From the NCBI RefSeq assembly GCF_009928445.1, contig NZ_JAABNO010000004.1, positions 248,001 through 312,000 of the forward strand: a stretch of DNA of 64,000 nt, in the 5' to 3' direction. The stretch comes from Clostridium sp. C8-1-8 (GTDB lineage: Bacteria; Bacillota; Clostridia; Clostridiales; Clostridiaceae). Positions 1-7,728 of this stretch are shown here, piece by piece; position 1 is the first letter of the stretch, and every line of letters starts with the position of its first letter. A program made the translations under genes and the position numbers. The notes under the pieces are model-generated. The model worked only from the letters and a program-made list of their open reading frames with translations, searched no databases and had not been told where the DNA came from.

Positions 1-421
1 TAGTTCCGTATATTAGGCCGTCATTAGAATATAGAAGTCTATCAGCACCTCTATGTCCCCCGTTATAGTTGATATCACATTCGTGCCAAACTCTACCAGA
101 CTTAGTTGGTAAAACTCTTTCAGAGTTTGTGAAAACATCGCCTCCTATGCTTTTACCAGGTGCATAGTCCCAAAGATCTTCTCCAGGTTCCCAACCTAAA
201 GCGTAAGCCTGGGACTTTGTTATATAATTGCTTGGTAAGTGACCATAGACATGGATATAATTTGCAACTCCTTGAAAATCATTTATTACAGCGTAGCTGC
301 TATAAGCAGAAGTTGTAGATGTATATGCCTTAGCTGTACTTGTGAAGTTTGTTACAAATACTGAAGCAAGCATAAAAGTGAATACTAGGAAGAGATTTAA
401 TTTTTTTATTAGTTTTTTCAT
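1..421 (-). CDS. Barnase-type secreted guanyl-specific ribonuclease (3' end outside window)
   Basis: Extracellular endoribonuclease that cleaves RNA after G. The visible 140 residues start at ATG 419-421 behind a GAGAGG ribosome site. Residues 1-32 are a Sec signal peptide (KK start, hydrophobic core, cleavage after TSTAKA). The mature part follows barnase closely: YITKSQAYALGW, APGKSIGGD, then WHECDINY, which carries the catalytic Glu, and GGHRGADRLLYS with the two substrate-binding arginines. The catalytic His near the C-terminus, normally in the last 10 residues, lies beyond position 1. No barstar-like inhibitor is seen on the 5' side; it could lie past the left edge. Family assignment is by motif recognition and is strong. 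Confidence 0.88.
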   Translation of the reverse strand, partial: MKKLIKKLNLFLVFTFMLASVFVTNFTSTAKAYTSTTSAYSSYAVINDFQGVANYIHVYGHLPSNYITKSQAYALGWEPGEDLWDYAPGKSIGGDVFTNSERVLPTKSGRVWHECDINYNGGHRGADRLLYSNDGLIYGT

Positions 422-1020
422 TTTATATCAATCCTCTCAAATATAATAAATAAGTAACGGATCTCATTCTAAGATAGGTTATGTCATGGGAAAATTAACT
501 GTTGAGTTATAATATACTATTTTTATTAGGAATATAACTTTATTTTCTTGTGTTTTAAGTTACTTAGAAAAAGAAATTCATCACTTACAATAACAAATAT
601 ACAGGAATATGGTACAAATATAAAGAGCTTTTGTAAAGTTTACCTTATTTTAACAAAGTTGTAGCTTTTGTATGATTTTTATAAATTTCTTACAGTTAGT
701 TTGGTGTATTTTGTACAGTTGATAATTTAATTTAACTGTCAGTTGAAGCTTATTTATTTGCTTAGGGTTTATCAAGATGTACCACTTTAATTTTTAGACT
801 GAAAATAAAGCTTTATATGAATCTAAGAAGCTTTATTTTGATAAATTTTATTATGAAGAGGTATATATAGATAATAGCTATAAAATCATAAGAATATTGA
901 TATAGGTGGTATTAAAAATAAAACATTATTATAATTAATTTAGGCTCTGTTAATTTCACCAATAGTATTAAACATAGCCTTGATTTAAAGTGATTTAGTT
1001 AATAATAATGTTAAGGAGAT
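422..1020. other. AT-rich intergenic region between divergent genes
   Basis: No gene is supported here. It holds the start regions of the RNase (minus) and the acetyltransferase (plus), a palindromic repeat (776-868, listed separately) and, at 941-988, a short inverted repeat (TAGGCTCTGTTAA against TTAAACATAGCCT) that resembles the outer end of a repeat family seen at 14139, 15946 and 45174. Confidence 0.5.
776..868. repeat. Palindromic repeat, family A (GATGTACCACTT ends)
   Basis: Imperfect palindrome of about 93 bp. The left end is GATGTACCACTTTAA and the right end is a degenerate complement (TTATGAAGAGGTATATA). An inner inverted repeat pairs TGAAAATAAAGCTT with AAGCTTTATTTTGA (13 of 14). 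The same terminal motif occurs at 3316, 27537, 31811 and 60715. Confidence 0.5.
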
Positions 1021-1512
1021 ATGAAGGGGAGTTGTAGGAACCTTCACTGTGAGGATATGGAGCGTTATAGATACCTTAATGGAGGCGAAGAGCTTCTAGA
1101 TAGCGTAGAACCGCTATGGGAGTTGTTAAATGAATATCATAAGGAGAAATCTATAGACTTCAGAAGTCAGTACGAAAGCTTTACCTTTAATGAAAGGAAA
1201 AAGAAGCTGCTGACTTCAAAAGTAATAAATATAGATATAGTTATTGACCCCTTTGATAATTGTATAGGATATTGTATAAGTACTATAAGCCATGATTCAA
1301 TTGGAGAAATAGACTCTTTATTTTTAAAGGAAGAGGCAAGAAAGTATGGAGTTGGTGACAAATTGATAAGAAGAGCTTTGGAATGGCTAGAAAGCAATAA
1401 GGTAAAGAAGAAATTAATAACAGTAGCTTCTGGTAATGAAAATGTAATAAACTTCTATAATAGATATGGTTTTAAAAAGCGTAGGATAGTATTAGAATTT
1501 GTTGAAGAGTAG
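1021..1512 (+). CDS. GNAT family N-acetyltransferase
   Basis: Probable acyl-CoA-dependent N-acetyltransferase, substrate unknown. The C-terminal half shows the GNAT core: a beta strand IGEIDSLFL (motif D/A region), the acetyl-CoA loop ARKYGVGDKLIRRAL, and the C-terminal GNENVINFYNRYGFKKRR segment typical of motif B. The length of 163 aa is normal. The start is uncertain: ATG 1021 follows AAGGAG by only 2 nt, and the family-like N-terminus begins at Met13 (ATG 1057, MERYRYLNG), also behind a closely spaced GAGG. It is monocistronic and ends at a terminator hairpin at 1555. Confidence 0.85.
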   Translation: MKGSCRNLHCEDMERYRYLNGGEELLDSVEPLWELLNEYHKEKSIDFRSQYESFTFNERKKKLLTSKVINIDIVIDPFDNCIGYCISTISHDSIGEIDSLFLKEEARKYGVGDKLIRRALEWLESNKVKKKLITVASGNENVINFYNRYGFKKRRIVLEFVEE

Positions 1513-1554
1513 TGTAACTAAATATACTCTAAGAAAAATTAGATACGCAAAAAG

Positions 1555-1587
1555 GCCGCTGAAGAAAGATAGCTTAAGCGGCTTTTT
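1555..1587. terminator. Bidirectional terminator between convergent genes
   Basis: Stem GCCGCT/AGCGGC with a GAAGAAAGATAGCTTA loop, U-tract on the plus side and a T-run (CTTTTT) on the minus side. The loop sequence is shared with several other terminators in this window (5198, 14679, 58373). Confidence 0.75.
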
Positions 1588-1614
1588 AATATTAACACCA
1601 ATATAAAGCTTTTA

Positions 1615-2256
1615 TTATTTCAAGTACAATAAACTTAAAATAGAGAAGTAGTGGAATACACTTCCTCCAATTACGAATAGATGCCATATAGCATGATTAT
1701 ATTTGATTGAATCCTTTATGAAGAAGAATGCACCTACAGTGTAGGAAACCCCTCCAAGGACCAAAAATAAGAACCCGTAAAAAGGCATATTTACATAAAG
1801 AGGTCTAATAGCAAACATTATAAGCCAACCCATTACAACGTATAGTACAGTAGATAGTATTTCGCGTTTACCGGTATAAAAGGCCTTTAAAGTGATTCCA
1901 ACCACTGTACAGCCCCATACAATACCAAATATAGTCCAACCTACTGGTCCCCTTAATACTGTAAGACAAAAGGGAGTATAGCTTCCAGCAATAAGTATAA
2001 ATATAGACATATGATCAAATTTTCTAAATAATCTTTTTACCTTCTTACCAGGTAAGCTGTGATATAAGGTTGATTCTAGATAAAGTATAACTAAGGTTGA
2101 GCCGTATATGGAAAAGCTTACTACATGCCAAGCAGTTCCTTTTAAAGCAGCTAGAACAATTCCGACAACCAAAGCTGCTATTGCAAATGCAGTTCCAATC
2201 CCGTGGGTTAGGGAATTCATTAATTCTTCTTTTTTAGTATAAAAATTATCTTCCAT
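1615..2256 (-). CDS. Hemolysin III / PAQR family membrane protein
   Basis: Seven-helix integral membrane protein of the YqfA/HlyIII branch of the PAQR superfamily. Family signatures are all present: E-x-x-N-S-L-T-H-G near residue 11, S-T-L-Y-H-S near 62, F-D-H near 80, and the C-terminal H-A-I-W-H-L-F-V with a second His at H-Y-F. These Ser/Asp/His residues form the metal-binding hydrolase-like site of PAQR proteins. Length 213 aa is normal. The ATG at 2254-2256 is preceded by AAAGGAG. The physiological role in bacteria is poorly defined; the hemolysin name is historical. It converges with the acetyltransferase gene at the shared terminator. Confidence 0.9.
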   Translation of the reverse strand: MEDNFYTKKEELMNSLTHGIGTAFAIAALVVGIVLAALKGTAWHVVSFSIYGSTLVILYLESTLYHSLPGKKVKRLFRKFDHMSIFILIAGSYTPFCLTVLRGPVGWTIFGIVWGCTVVGITLKAFYTGKREILSTVLYVVMGWLIMFAIRPLYVNMPFYGFLFLVLGGVSYTVGAFFFIKDSIKYNHAIWHLFVIGGSVFHYFSILSLLYLK

Positions 2257-2983
2257 TGTTAACTCCTTTCAAAATTCTTAAGATATATGTACAATAAAAT
2301 AATGATTTCTACTGTAATTGAAAGCATAAAATTTTTTCTAGATTAACCTAGAATCTTAAGTCACTAGAATATCTTTTTTGCAATACAGTAAAAAAATAAA
2401 AATTATTTGCTTCATATAAAATATCTTATTCAGATTTCATTTTAATCATATAAATAATATACAGTTTTATTTGTTGACGTTCAATATAAAGGTTAATATA
2501 TTTATAGTTTTGCCAATATTTTACGTTATGATTAAGATTTGTTCTAAAATAATTTAGATTATGTGAAATATTTCTTAATAAGGTATAACGGAATGGCTTC
2601 AAATAAAGTATAATCTAAATAGTAACTAATAACTAAGGATTAATAAAATCATTGGTTTAGTTATAATAGAGAGAACTTCACAGATTTATAAACACCTATG
2701 CATTATATTTATTAAAGTATATATACTAAAATTATATTACTAAACAGATATAAATATTAAATTAGAAATTGTAATAGTAAATTAATAAAAAATTTAAAAT
2801 AAACTTTATTTGATTTAATACAGTATTATAATGTATTATATAAGTGGTAAAAATTTTATATTATAAGTAAATAGTAGAGTCTTATCCTATATATATTTTC
2901 CTGGAGTATTATCCAGTATACACCAGTATATAAATTAGCTATAGGTTTAAAATAAGAATATCTCACTAAAGAGGGGTGCTAGA
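2257..2983. other. Long AT-rich intergenic region, nothing recognised
   Basis: About 730 bp without a supportable gene. One promoter-like pair, TTGACG (2474-2479), 17 bp, TATATT (2497-2502), points rightwards, but no gene follows until 2984. A small RNA is possible but no terminator hairpin was found. Confidence 0.4.
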
Positions 2984-3310
2984 ATGAAAACATTTCAATC
3001 GCTAATCAATGAAACTTTAGAAGCTGAAGATTTAGAAGAATTGGAAGCAGCAGCAGATTTATTCCAATTTGGTATAGAAAAAGGCTACTACAATAGAAGA
3101 CAGGTAGATGAGTTTAATAATGCTTACTGGAGCGTAAAAAATAGATATCTAGCTTACGAAATTGCTGAAAAAGTTAAAGCAAATAAGCTAGATCTAATAA
3201 CCATAGTTTCTAATGCTCCTGCTGAAATAAAGGAAAATAAAAATGAACTTTTAAACTATGTAAATGGTCGTATGAAAGCATTAAAAGGGAAAATAAGCGG
3301 AATTAAATAA
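2984..3310 (+). CDS. Small acidic helical protein of unknown function
   Basis: 108 aa, with a strong ribosome site (AGAGGGGTG) 6-8 nt before ATG 2984. The sequence is charged and almost entirely predicted helical, with an acidic N-terminal third (ETLEAEDLEELEAAADL) and a lysine-rich C-terminus. No signal peptide, membrane segment or cysteine is present. I do not recognise the family. It stands alone; transcription could end at the palindromic repeat that follows, whose right arm runs straight into a T6 tract. Codon use is like its neighbours, so it appears to be a real gene. Confidence 0.7.
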   Translation: MKTFQSLINETLEAEDLEELEAAADLFQFGIEKGYYNRRQVDEFNNAYWSVKNRYLAYEIAEKVKANKLDLITIVSNAPAEIKENKNELLNYVNGRMKALKGKISGIK

Positions 3311-3315
3311 TTTAT

Positions 3316-3404
3316 AGATGTGCCAGCTATACTAATTGATTTTATCCTAGGATTAATGATGGGTGCTATTTCTTTGGAGTATAAGCCAATTAGTTGGTAC
3401 ATCT
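3316..3404 (+). repeat. Palindromic repeat, family A, doubling as a terminator
   Basis: Left end AGATGTGCCAGCTATACTAATTG, right end the complement CAATTAGTTGGTACATCT, immediately followed by TTTTTT. The ends match the AGATGTACCA termini of the elements at 776, 27537 and 60715, and the hairpin sits just after the stop codon of the 108-aa gene. Confidence 0.55.
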
Positions 3405-3429
3405 TTTTTGCTGTACATAAATATATAAC

Positions 3430-3466
3430 AAAGCCTCACTAATGAAATAAATATTAGTGAGGCTTT
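3430..3466. terminator. Hairpin between convergent genes
   Basis: Perfect 14-bp stem AAAGCCTCACTAAT / ATTAGTGAGGCTTT around a GAAATAAAT loop, lying 5 nt downstream of the dioxygenase stop codon on the minus strand. The U-tract is short on both sides. Confidence 0.7.
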
Positions 3467-3471
3467 GTACT

Positions 3472-4248
3472 TTACGAAACAACAAAACTTCTCATAGATA
3501 GCGAGCCGAATTCAATGCCTTCATGAAGAAAGCTTATACTTTCATCTGCCTCTTGAAGAGCAGCTATATATAATAGTGGTAGATAGTGTTCATCAGTTGG
3601 TAAAGCTAATTTTTCTGTAATACCCTGAGACTTGTAGTTAATCAAGTTAAGGTGATTATTACTAATTAAAGAATTTGCAATGTAATCATCAAATTTCTTA
3701 GCCCAGTCAAATGGACTATCAGAAGCGTCGAAATCCATCTTTCTTAAGTTATGAACAATGTTTCCGCTACCTAGAATCAAATAACCTTCATCTCTTAACT
3801 CCTTTAGCTTTTTTCCTAAATTATAATGCTCTTCAGGCGTAAAAGCGTGATTAAGGCTTAACTGAAAAGCTGGTATATCTGCATTGGGGTATAAATGTTT
3901 TAATATAGCCCAAGAGCCGTGATCAAGACCCCATTCCTTTGTGGATTTAACTCCAAAGGCCTTTAGGCGTTCATAGGCTCTTATTGCATATTCTGAAGAA
4001 CCTGAGGGCTTATAGTCCACTTCATATAACTCTCTTGGGAATCCGTAAAAGTCATATATCTGTTTAGGATTATTTTGTATATCTATATAACTACCTTCTG
4101 TAAGCCAATGGGCTGAGATAACTAATACTGCCTTAGGTTTTCCTATAGTTTCTCCTAGTTTATTAAGCATCTTTGTATATTCATTAGTTTCAATAGCATT
4201 CATAGGGCTTCCATGGCCGATGAAAAGTGCTGGTAATCTATCTTTCAT
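3472..4248 (-). CDS. Extradiol ring-cleavage dioxygenase, DODA/YgiD type
   Basis: Class III (LigB-like) extradiol dioxygenase related to 4,5-DOPA dioxygenase. Metal and active-site histidines sit in FIGHGSPMNAI (near residue 15), SAHW, LDHGSW, and SGNIVHNLR. The C-terminal P-x-DEHYLPLLY segment is also typical. ATG at 4246-4248 lies 7 nt behind AGGAGAT; a longer frame from a TTG at 4266 overlaps that ribosome site and is unlikely. Length 258 aa fits the family. The bacterial substrate is unknown. It is a lone gene, convergent with the 108-aa gene. Confidence 0.88.
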   Translation of the reverse strand: MKDRLPALFIGHGSPMNAIETNEYTKMLNKLGETIGKPKAVLVISAHWLTEGSYIDIQNNPKQIYDFYGFPRELYEVDYKPSGSSEYAIRAYERLKAFGVKSTKEWGLDHGSWAILKHLYPNADIPAFQLSLNHAFTPEEHYNLGKKLKELRDEGYLILGSGNIVHNLRKMDFDASDSPFDWAKKFDDYIANSLISNNHLNLINYKSQGITEKLALPTDEHYLPLLYIAALQEADESISFLHEGIEFGSLSMRSFVVS

Positions 4249-4377
4249 AAATTTATCTCCTATCAAGAATTACTTATAATTAGTTAGTTACTTTTTTATA
4301 TATAATATAATATACTATACTAATAAGATATAGTTTGCAATAGTTTTTTATTCTTTAATAAATTATATTTTAGATAA

Positions 4378-4475
4378 AGCTCTGGATAAGTATGCTTAGA
4401 GGGCTTAAGTGCAAATATAAGAAAAATAATAATAAGAAAAATCATGGCTAATATAAAAAAATCATATCCAGAGCT
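4378..4475. repeat. 98-bp element with perfect 11-bp inverted ends (AGCTCTGGATA)
   Basis: AGCTCTGGATA (4378-4388) and its exact complement TATCCAGAGCT (4465-4475) bound a 98-bp AT-rich element in the 420-bp gap between two genes. The left end with its following bases (GGATAAGTATGCTTAGA) recurs at 14748-14766 upstream of the DAHP synthase gene and, more weakly, at 38028. It resembles a MITE; no open frame is inside. Confidence 0.5.
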
Positions 4476-4671
4476 AGTAACTATTTAATAATTATATGTA
4501 GAAATTAGCTATATTATGAGATAGAATTGTAGTCATATGGTTATAATTGTTAATACAATAAAAAATAGAGAAAATTATGTTTTAGAATTTATTATTGGAA
4601 TATATAAGAGATTTGTAAAAAATATTGAATCCATATATCTTGAAGAAATATTAAATGATTGAGGTGATAAG

Positions 4672-5133
4672 ATGAAAAACTCAACTCTTTGCTACATAAG
4701 AAAGAATAATAAGACCCTTATGCTACATAGAGTAAAAAAGATAAATGATGTACATGAAGGTAAATGGGTAGGTTTAGGTGGTAAGATGGAAAAAGGAGAA
4801 ACACCTGAGGAGTGCATTAAGAGGGAGGTGTTGGAGGAAAGCGGACTAACATTAAAAAATCCATCTTTAAAAGGGCTGCTTACATTTCCTGCCTTCAAAG
4901 ATGGTGAAGATTGGTATGTGTTTTTGTTTTCAGCTTCAGAGTATGAGGGTGAACTTACTGAGTCAAATGAGGGCAATTTGAAATGGATTGATGATGAAGA
5001 TTTGTTAATGCTTCCACTCTGGGAAGGAGATAAGTTGTTTTTAAGTTGGATGAAACAAGATAAATTCTTTTCAGCTAAGTTTGTTTATGAGGATGGTGAG
5101 TTGAAAGAATCAAGCTGTATTTTTTACTCTTAA
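4672..5133 (+). CDS. NUDIX hydrolase, MutT/8-oxo-dGTP diphosphatase type
   Basis: Hydrolyses nucleoside diphosphates linked to a moiety, probably sanitising oxidised dNTPs. The NUDIX box is complete: G-K-M-E-K-G-E-T-P then E-C-I-K-R-E-V-L-E-E-S-G-L (residues about 37-59), with the metal-binding E-x-x-E-E. An N-terminal MLHRVKK and W-V-G-L-G-G resemble the 8-oxo-dGTPase YtkD/MutX-like group. 153 aa; ATG 4672 follows GAGGTG by 6 nt. Monocistronic, ending at the terminator at 5198. Exact substrate cannot be assigned. Confidence 0.9.
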   Translation: MKNSTLCYIRKNNKTLMLHRVKKINDVHEGKWVGLGGKMEKGETPEECIKREVLEESGLTLKNPSLKGLLTFPAFKDGEDWYVFLFSASEYEGELTESNEGNLKWIDDEDLLMLPLWEGDKLFLSWMKQDKFFSAKFVYEDGELKESSCIFYS

Positions 5134-5156
5134 TAAAAATACATAATTCTTTCTAG

Positions 5157-5228
5157 CTAAACCTAGTAATATAAAGAGTTGAATAAATACATATAAGAAC
5201 CCGCTAAAGAAAATCACTTTAGCGGGTT
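5157..5228. terminator. Bidirectional terminator with repeat-family leader
   Basis: Stem AACCCGCTAAAG/CTTTAGCGGGTT (5198-5228) with AAAATCA loop between convergent genes. The preceding TAAACCTAGTAATATAAA (5158-5175) also precedes the hairpin near 14679 and occurs at 7601, so hairpin and leader look like one dispersed repeat module. Confidence 0.75.
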
Positions 5229-5264
5229 GTATAAAATATGAATATTTACTTGTAAATTAAGGTG

Positions 5265-6749
5265 TTAATTTTGACTTTTCTCATATCTCCAGTACATTAA
5301 GACTGCTACAATAGTAAAGAATATAGGACCACCTATCATCCAAAGCGTTGATGATAAGTCACCTTTAGTTGCTGGTTCTATTATAGTAAAGAAGTTTGCA
5401 AAACCTACTGTTAGAGTTACTATTATAGTAGCTATCAATGCAGTTGTATTGCTTTTGAAAACTGTAAATGGCTTCTTAATCTCCTCTTTTTTCTTAAAGG
5501 AAGCAAAAGCTCCTGAAATAAATAAGTAAGGGATAGTCATAGCGACGTTTGTCATAAGTACTAGTCTACTAAAGAAAGCAGCTGCACCTTGACCACCAAA
5601 GGAAACCATTAATACAAATACAATAACTATCGCGCATTGAACATACATAGCATTCTTAGGAATTCCCTTTTCAACTATACTCATCTTACCAGGCCATAAT
5701 TTTGCAGGAGTTCCTTCTATTAATTGCTTTAATGGAGCGTAGGATAAAGTGAAGAAGGCACCAGATAAAGCAAGGAACATAGAAAGACCAACAAATCTAG
5801 CAACCCAAGCACCAAGTTGTAAAGCTCCAGCTTCACTTAAGTGGAAGCCAATTCCTAATTGATATCCTAAGTTTTTCATTACTACATAAGCTACATTTCC
5901 CATGTGTACACCCTTTACTGAAAGAACATCTGTCCAGTTTGTAAAGATTCCACATAAGAATATTCCTAAGGAGTAACCTATTGCAATAACTATAGCAGCT
6001 ATTGTTATTCCTTTAGGGAAAGTAACTTCTGCGTTGTCAGTTTCATCAACTAAACCACCAACTACTTCTATTCCACCATAAGCGAATATAGCGAAAACTA
6101 AGAAGGATAAAACTGATATAGAGCTTAGATATGAAGGATTTGGTGATGTAGTGAAGGCACTAACGGTTATAGGCTCAGCTACATGACCGCCATTTGCAAT
6201 TAGAACTACAACTGCACCAACTAATAGAACTATGTTTAATAAAGCAACCGCTGTTCCTCCAACGGAAGTTATTTTTGTTATCTTTTCTAACCCTCTTGAG
6301 CCTGTAAAGGTAACCACTGAAATCCATATTACTCCAAGGATTCCTAAAGTTTGTGTGGATCCAAGGCCGAATAATGACCAAGTAGCAGTAGTATCTTTAC
6401 CGAATATCAGATTTGATAGTGGTATCCATATAGATGAGCATATATTAACCATCCAGATGATATAAGACGCATACCACATGAAAGTTCCTATAAATGCATA
6501 TCTAGGACCTACTGATTTCTCCATCCATGAATATATTCCACCTTTTTCATTTTTGAAAGCAGCACCATACTCTGCCATCATAAATGCAAATGGAATAAAG
6601 AATGTAATTGCGGATATTATGTACCAAGGAATTGCACTATAGCCCATAAGATAAAATGATCTTGGCATGTTTGCAAATCCGAACACTGAAGTAAATATCA
6701 TTAAAATCAGTGGTACAAGAGTTAATTTTTTCTTGTTTTTACTTTCCAT
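5265..6749 (-). CDS. APC-superfamily amino-acid permease, glutamate:GABA-antiporter-like
   Basis: Inner-membrane amino-acid transporter with about 12 transmembrane helices over 494 residues. The N-terminus (LTLVPLILMIFTSVFGFAN followed by the P-R-S-F-Y) and the EYGAAFKNEKGGIYSWMEKSVGP stretch are characteristic of the GadC-like glutamate/GABA antiporter branch. ATG 6747-6749 is behind GGAGGGAG with 6 nt spacing; an upstream in-frame ATG (6770) precedes that ribosome site and is unlikely. It is a lone gene, without an adjacent decarboxylase, so an acid-resistance role is not supported by context. The substrate is not assignable from sequence. Confidence 0.87.
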   Translation of the reverse strand: MESKNKKKLTLVPLILMIFTSVFGFANMPRSFYLMGYSAIPWYIISAITFFIPFAFMMAEYGAAFKNEKGGIYSWMEKSVGPRYAFIGTFMWYASYIIWMVNICSSIWIPLSNLIFGKDTTATWSLFGLGSTQTLGILGVIWISVVTFTGSRGLEKITKITSVGGTAVALLNIVLLVGAVVVLIANGGHVAEPITVSAFTTSPNPSYLSSISVLSFLVFAIFAYGGIEVVGGLVDETDNAEVTFPKGITIAAIVIAIGYSLGIFLCGIFTNWTDVLSVKGVHMGNVAYVVMKNLGYQLGIGFHLSEAGALQLGAWVARFVGLSMFLALSGAFFTLSYAPLKQLIEGTPAKLWPGKMSIVEKGIPKNAMYVQCAIVIVFVLMVSFGGQGAAAFFSRLVLMTNVAMTIPYLFISGAFASFKKKEEIKKPFTVFKSNTTALIATIIVTLTVGFANFFTIIEPATKGDLSSTLWMIGGPIFFTIVAVLMYWRYEKSQN

Positions 6750-7193
6750 TTTTCTCCCTCCATGAAACATAAAATTTAAAATAACTTAAAAAAATAAACT
6801 AACTATAAAATGAAAGTTTTATATATTTTTATTGCAAATAACATTATATACTCTGATGTAACATAATCCATAATCGTTATGACTAAATAAATGGTTAATA
6901 AGTTACAAAATTATTAATAAAAAATTAACAACAAATCATTAAAAAAATTTTTATATTAAATAATCATCTTATTTTTAGCAAAAACAATAAATTTTATAAG
7001 AAATATTGCTATGTTAACATAAAGATAATTATTAAAATCTATTTAATTCAATTTAAATATGACTGATAAAAATTAAGTTAAAATTCCTAATAAATAAAAA
7101 AGGGCTTTAAGATAGCATATTCAAATTGAAGTGTAAATGATCCAGTACTTAGATTAGCCTAAAAAAGAATAAATAAAACTTTAAAAAAATATA
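6750..7193. other. AT-rich intergenic region upstream of the trp leader
   Basis: Contains the permease promoter region on the minus strand and nothing else recognisable before the trp promoter at 7194. Confidence 0.4.
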
Positions 7194-7222
7194 TTTACAA
7201 AATAAGGTTACTTTATTATAAT
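7194..7222 (+). promoter_or_regulatory. SigA-type promoter of the trp operon
   Basis: TTTACA (7194-7199), exactly 17 bp, TATAAT (7217-7222), placed just upstream of the T-box leader. Transcription would start near 7229-7230. Confidence 0.75.
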
Positions 7223-7235
7223 AAATTCATAAAGT

Positions 7236-7507
7236 GATAAATCGATGAGTAAGAGTAGTAAGCGTACTGAAAGAATTACAGAGAGCTGCAGGCGGTGAGA
7301 TGCAGTATTTGGACATAGGCTGAATGGACTTACGAGAGGGAGCCGAAAGTTTTAGTAGGTGACACGTATTCCCACGTTATAGGGATAGGATATTGTTATG
7401 TATCTGATTAAGAGATTACTTTTTGTTAAGTAAATTGAGGTGGCACCGCGATAATTATCGTCCTCTATATGCATTTTTTGCATGTAGGGGACTTTTTGTT
7501 TTTTTAG
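7236..7507 (+). promoter_or_regulatory. T-box riboswitch leader, tryptophan specifier, with terminator
   Basis: Senses uncharged tRNA-Trp and controls trp operon readthrough. Visible elements in order: Stem I base with GATGAG, an AGAGAG motif and GGTGAGATGCAG apical loop, the specifier loop TGAATGGACTT with codon TGG at 7325-7327, the T-box AGGTGGCACCGCG (7438-7450) that pairs with the tRNA acceptor end, and a terminator GTCCTCTATATGCA / TGCATGTAGGGGAC (7460-7491) followed by a T-rich tract. The specifier in the canonical GAA-NNN-A context agrees with the downstream operon. Confidence 0.95.
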
Positions 7508-7728
7508 ATATATCCAAAATATATTAATGCCTAGGTGTGTCTATTAATCTTAAAAAAGCATTACCTTTTACTGTCTAGACCAGTATAAAATTTTATAGTA
7601 GTTAAACCTAGTAATTTCAATTACTTAGAACAGTATTTAAGAAACTTTTTAAGCTCAGATTTTAATGAGTGATGGCTTTCTAATAACAATTTTAATTTTT
7701 GAAATATTTTTAATTTTTAGATAAAGAG

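Noticed and set aside
2474..2502. Promoter-like TTGACG-17-TATATT in the gap before 2984
   Set aside because: No gene, hairpin or conserved element follows within 300 bp; too AT-rich to trust.
4378..4475. Interpretation of the 98-bp inverted repeat as a terminator
   Set aside because: The arms are 76 nt apart with no stable inner stem and no T tract, so an element with inverted ends fits better.
7506..7728. Possible second leader peptide or attenuator between the T-box and trpE
   Set aside because: Only 5-6 codon frames without Trp codons were found, and no terminator hairpin with a T tract.
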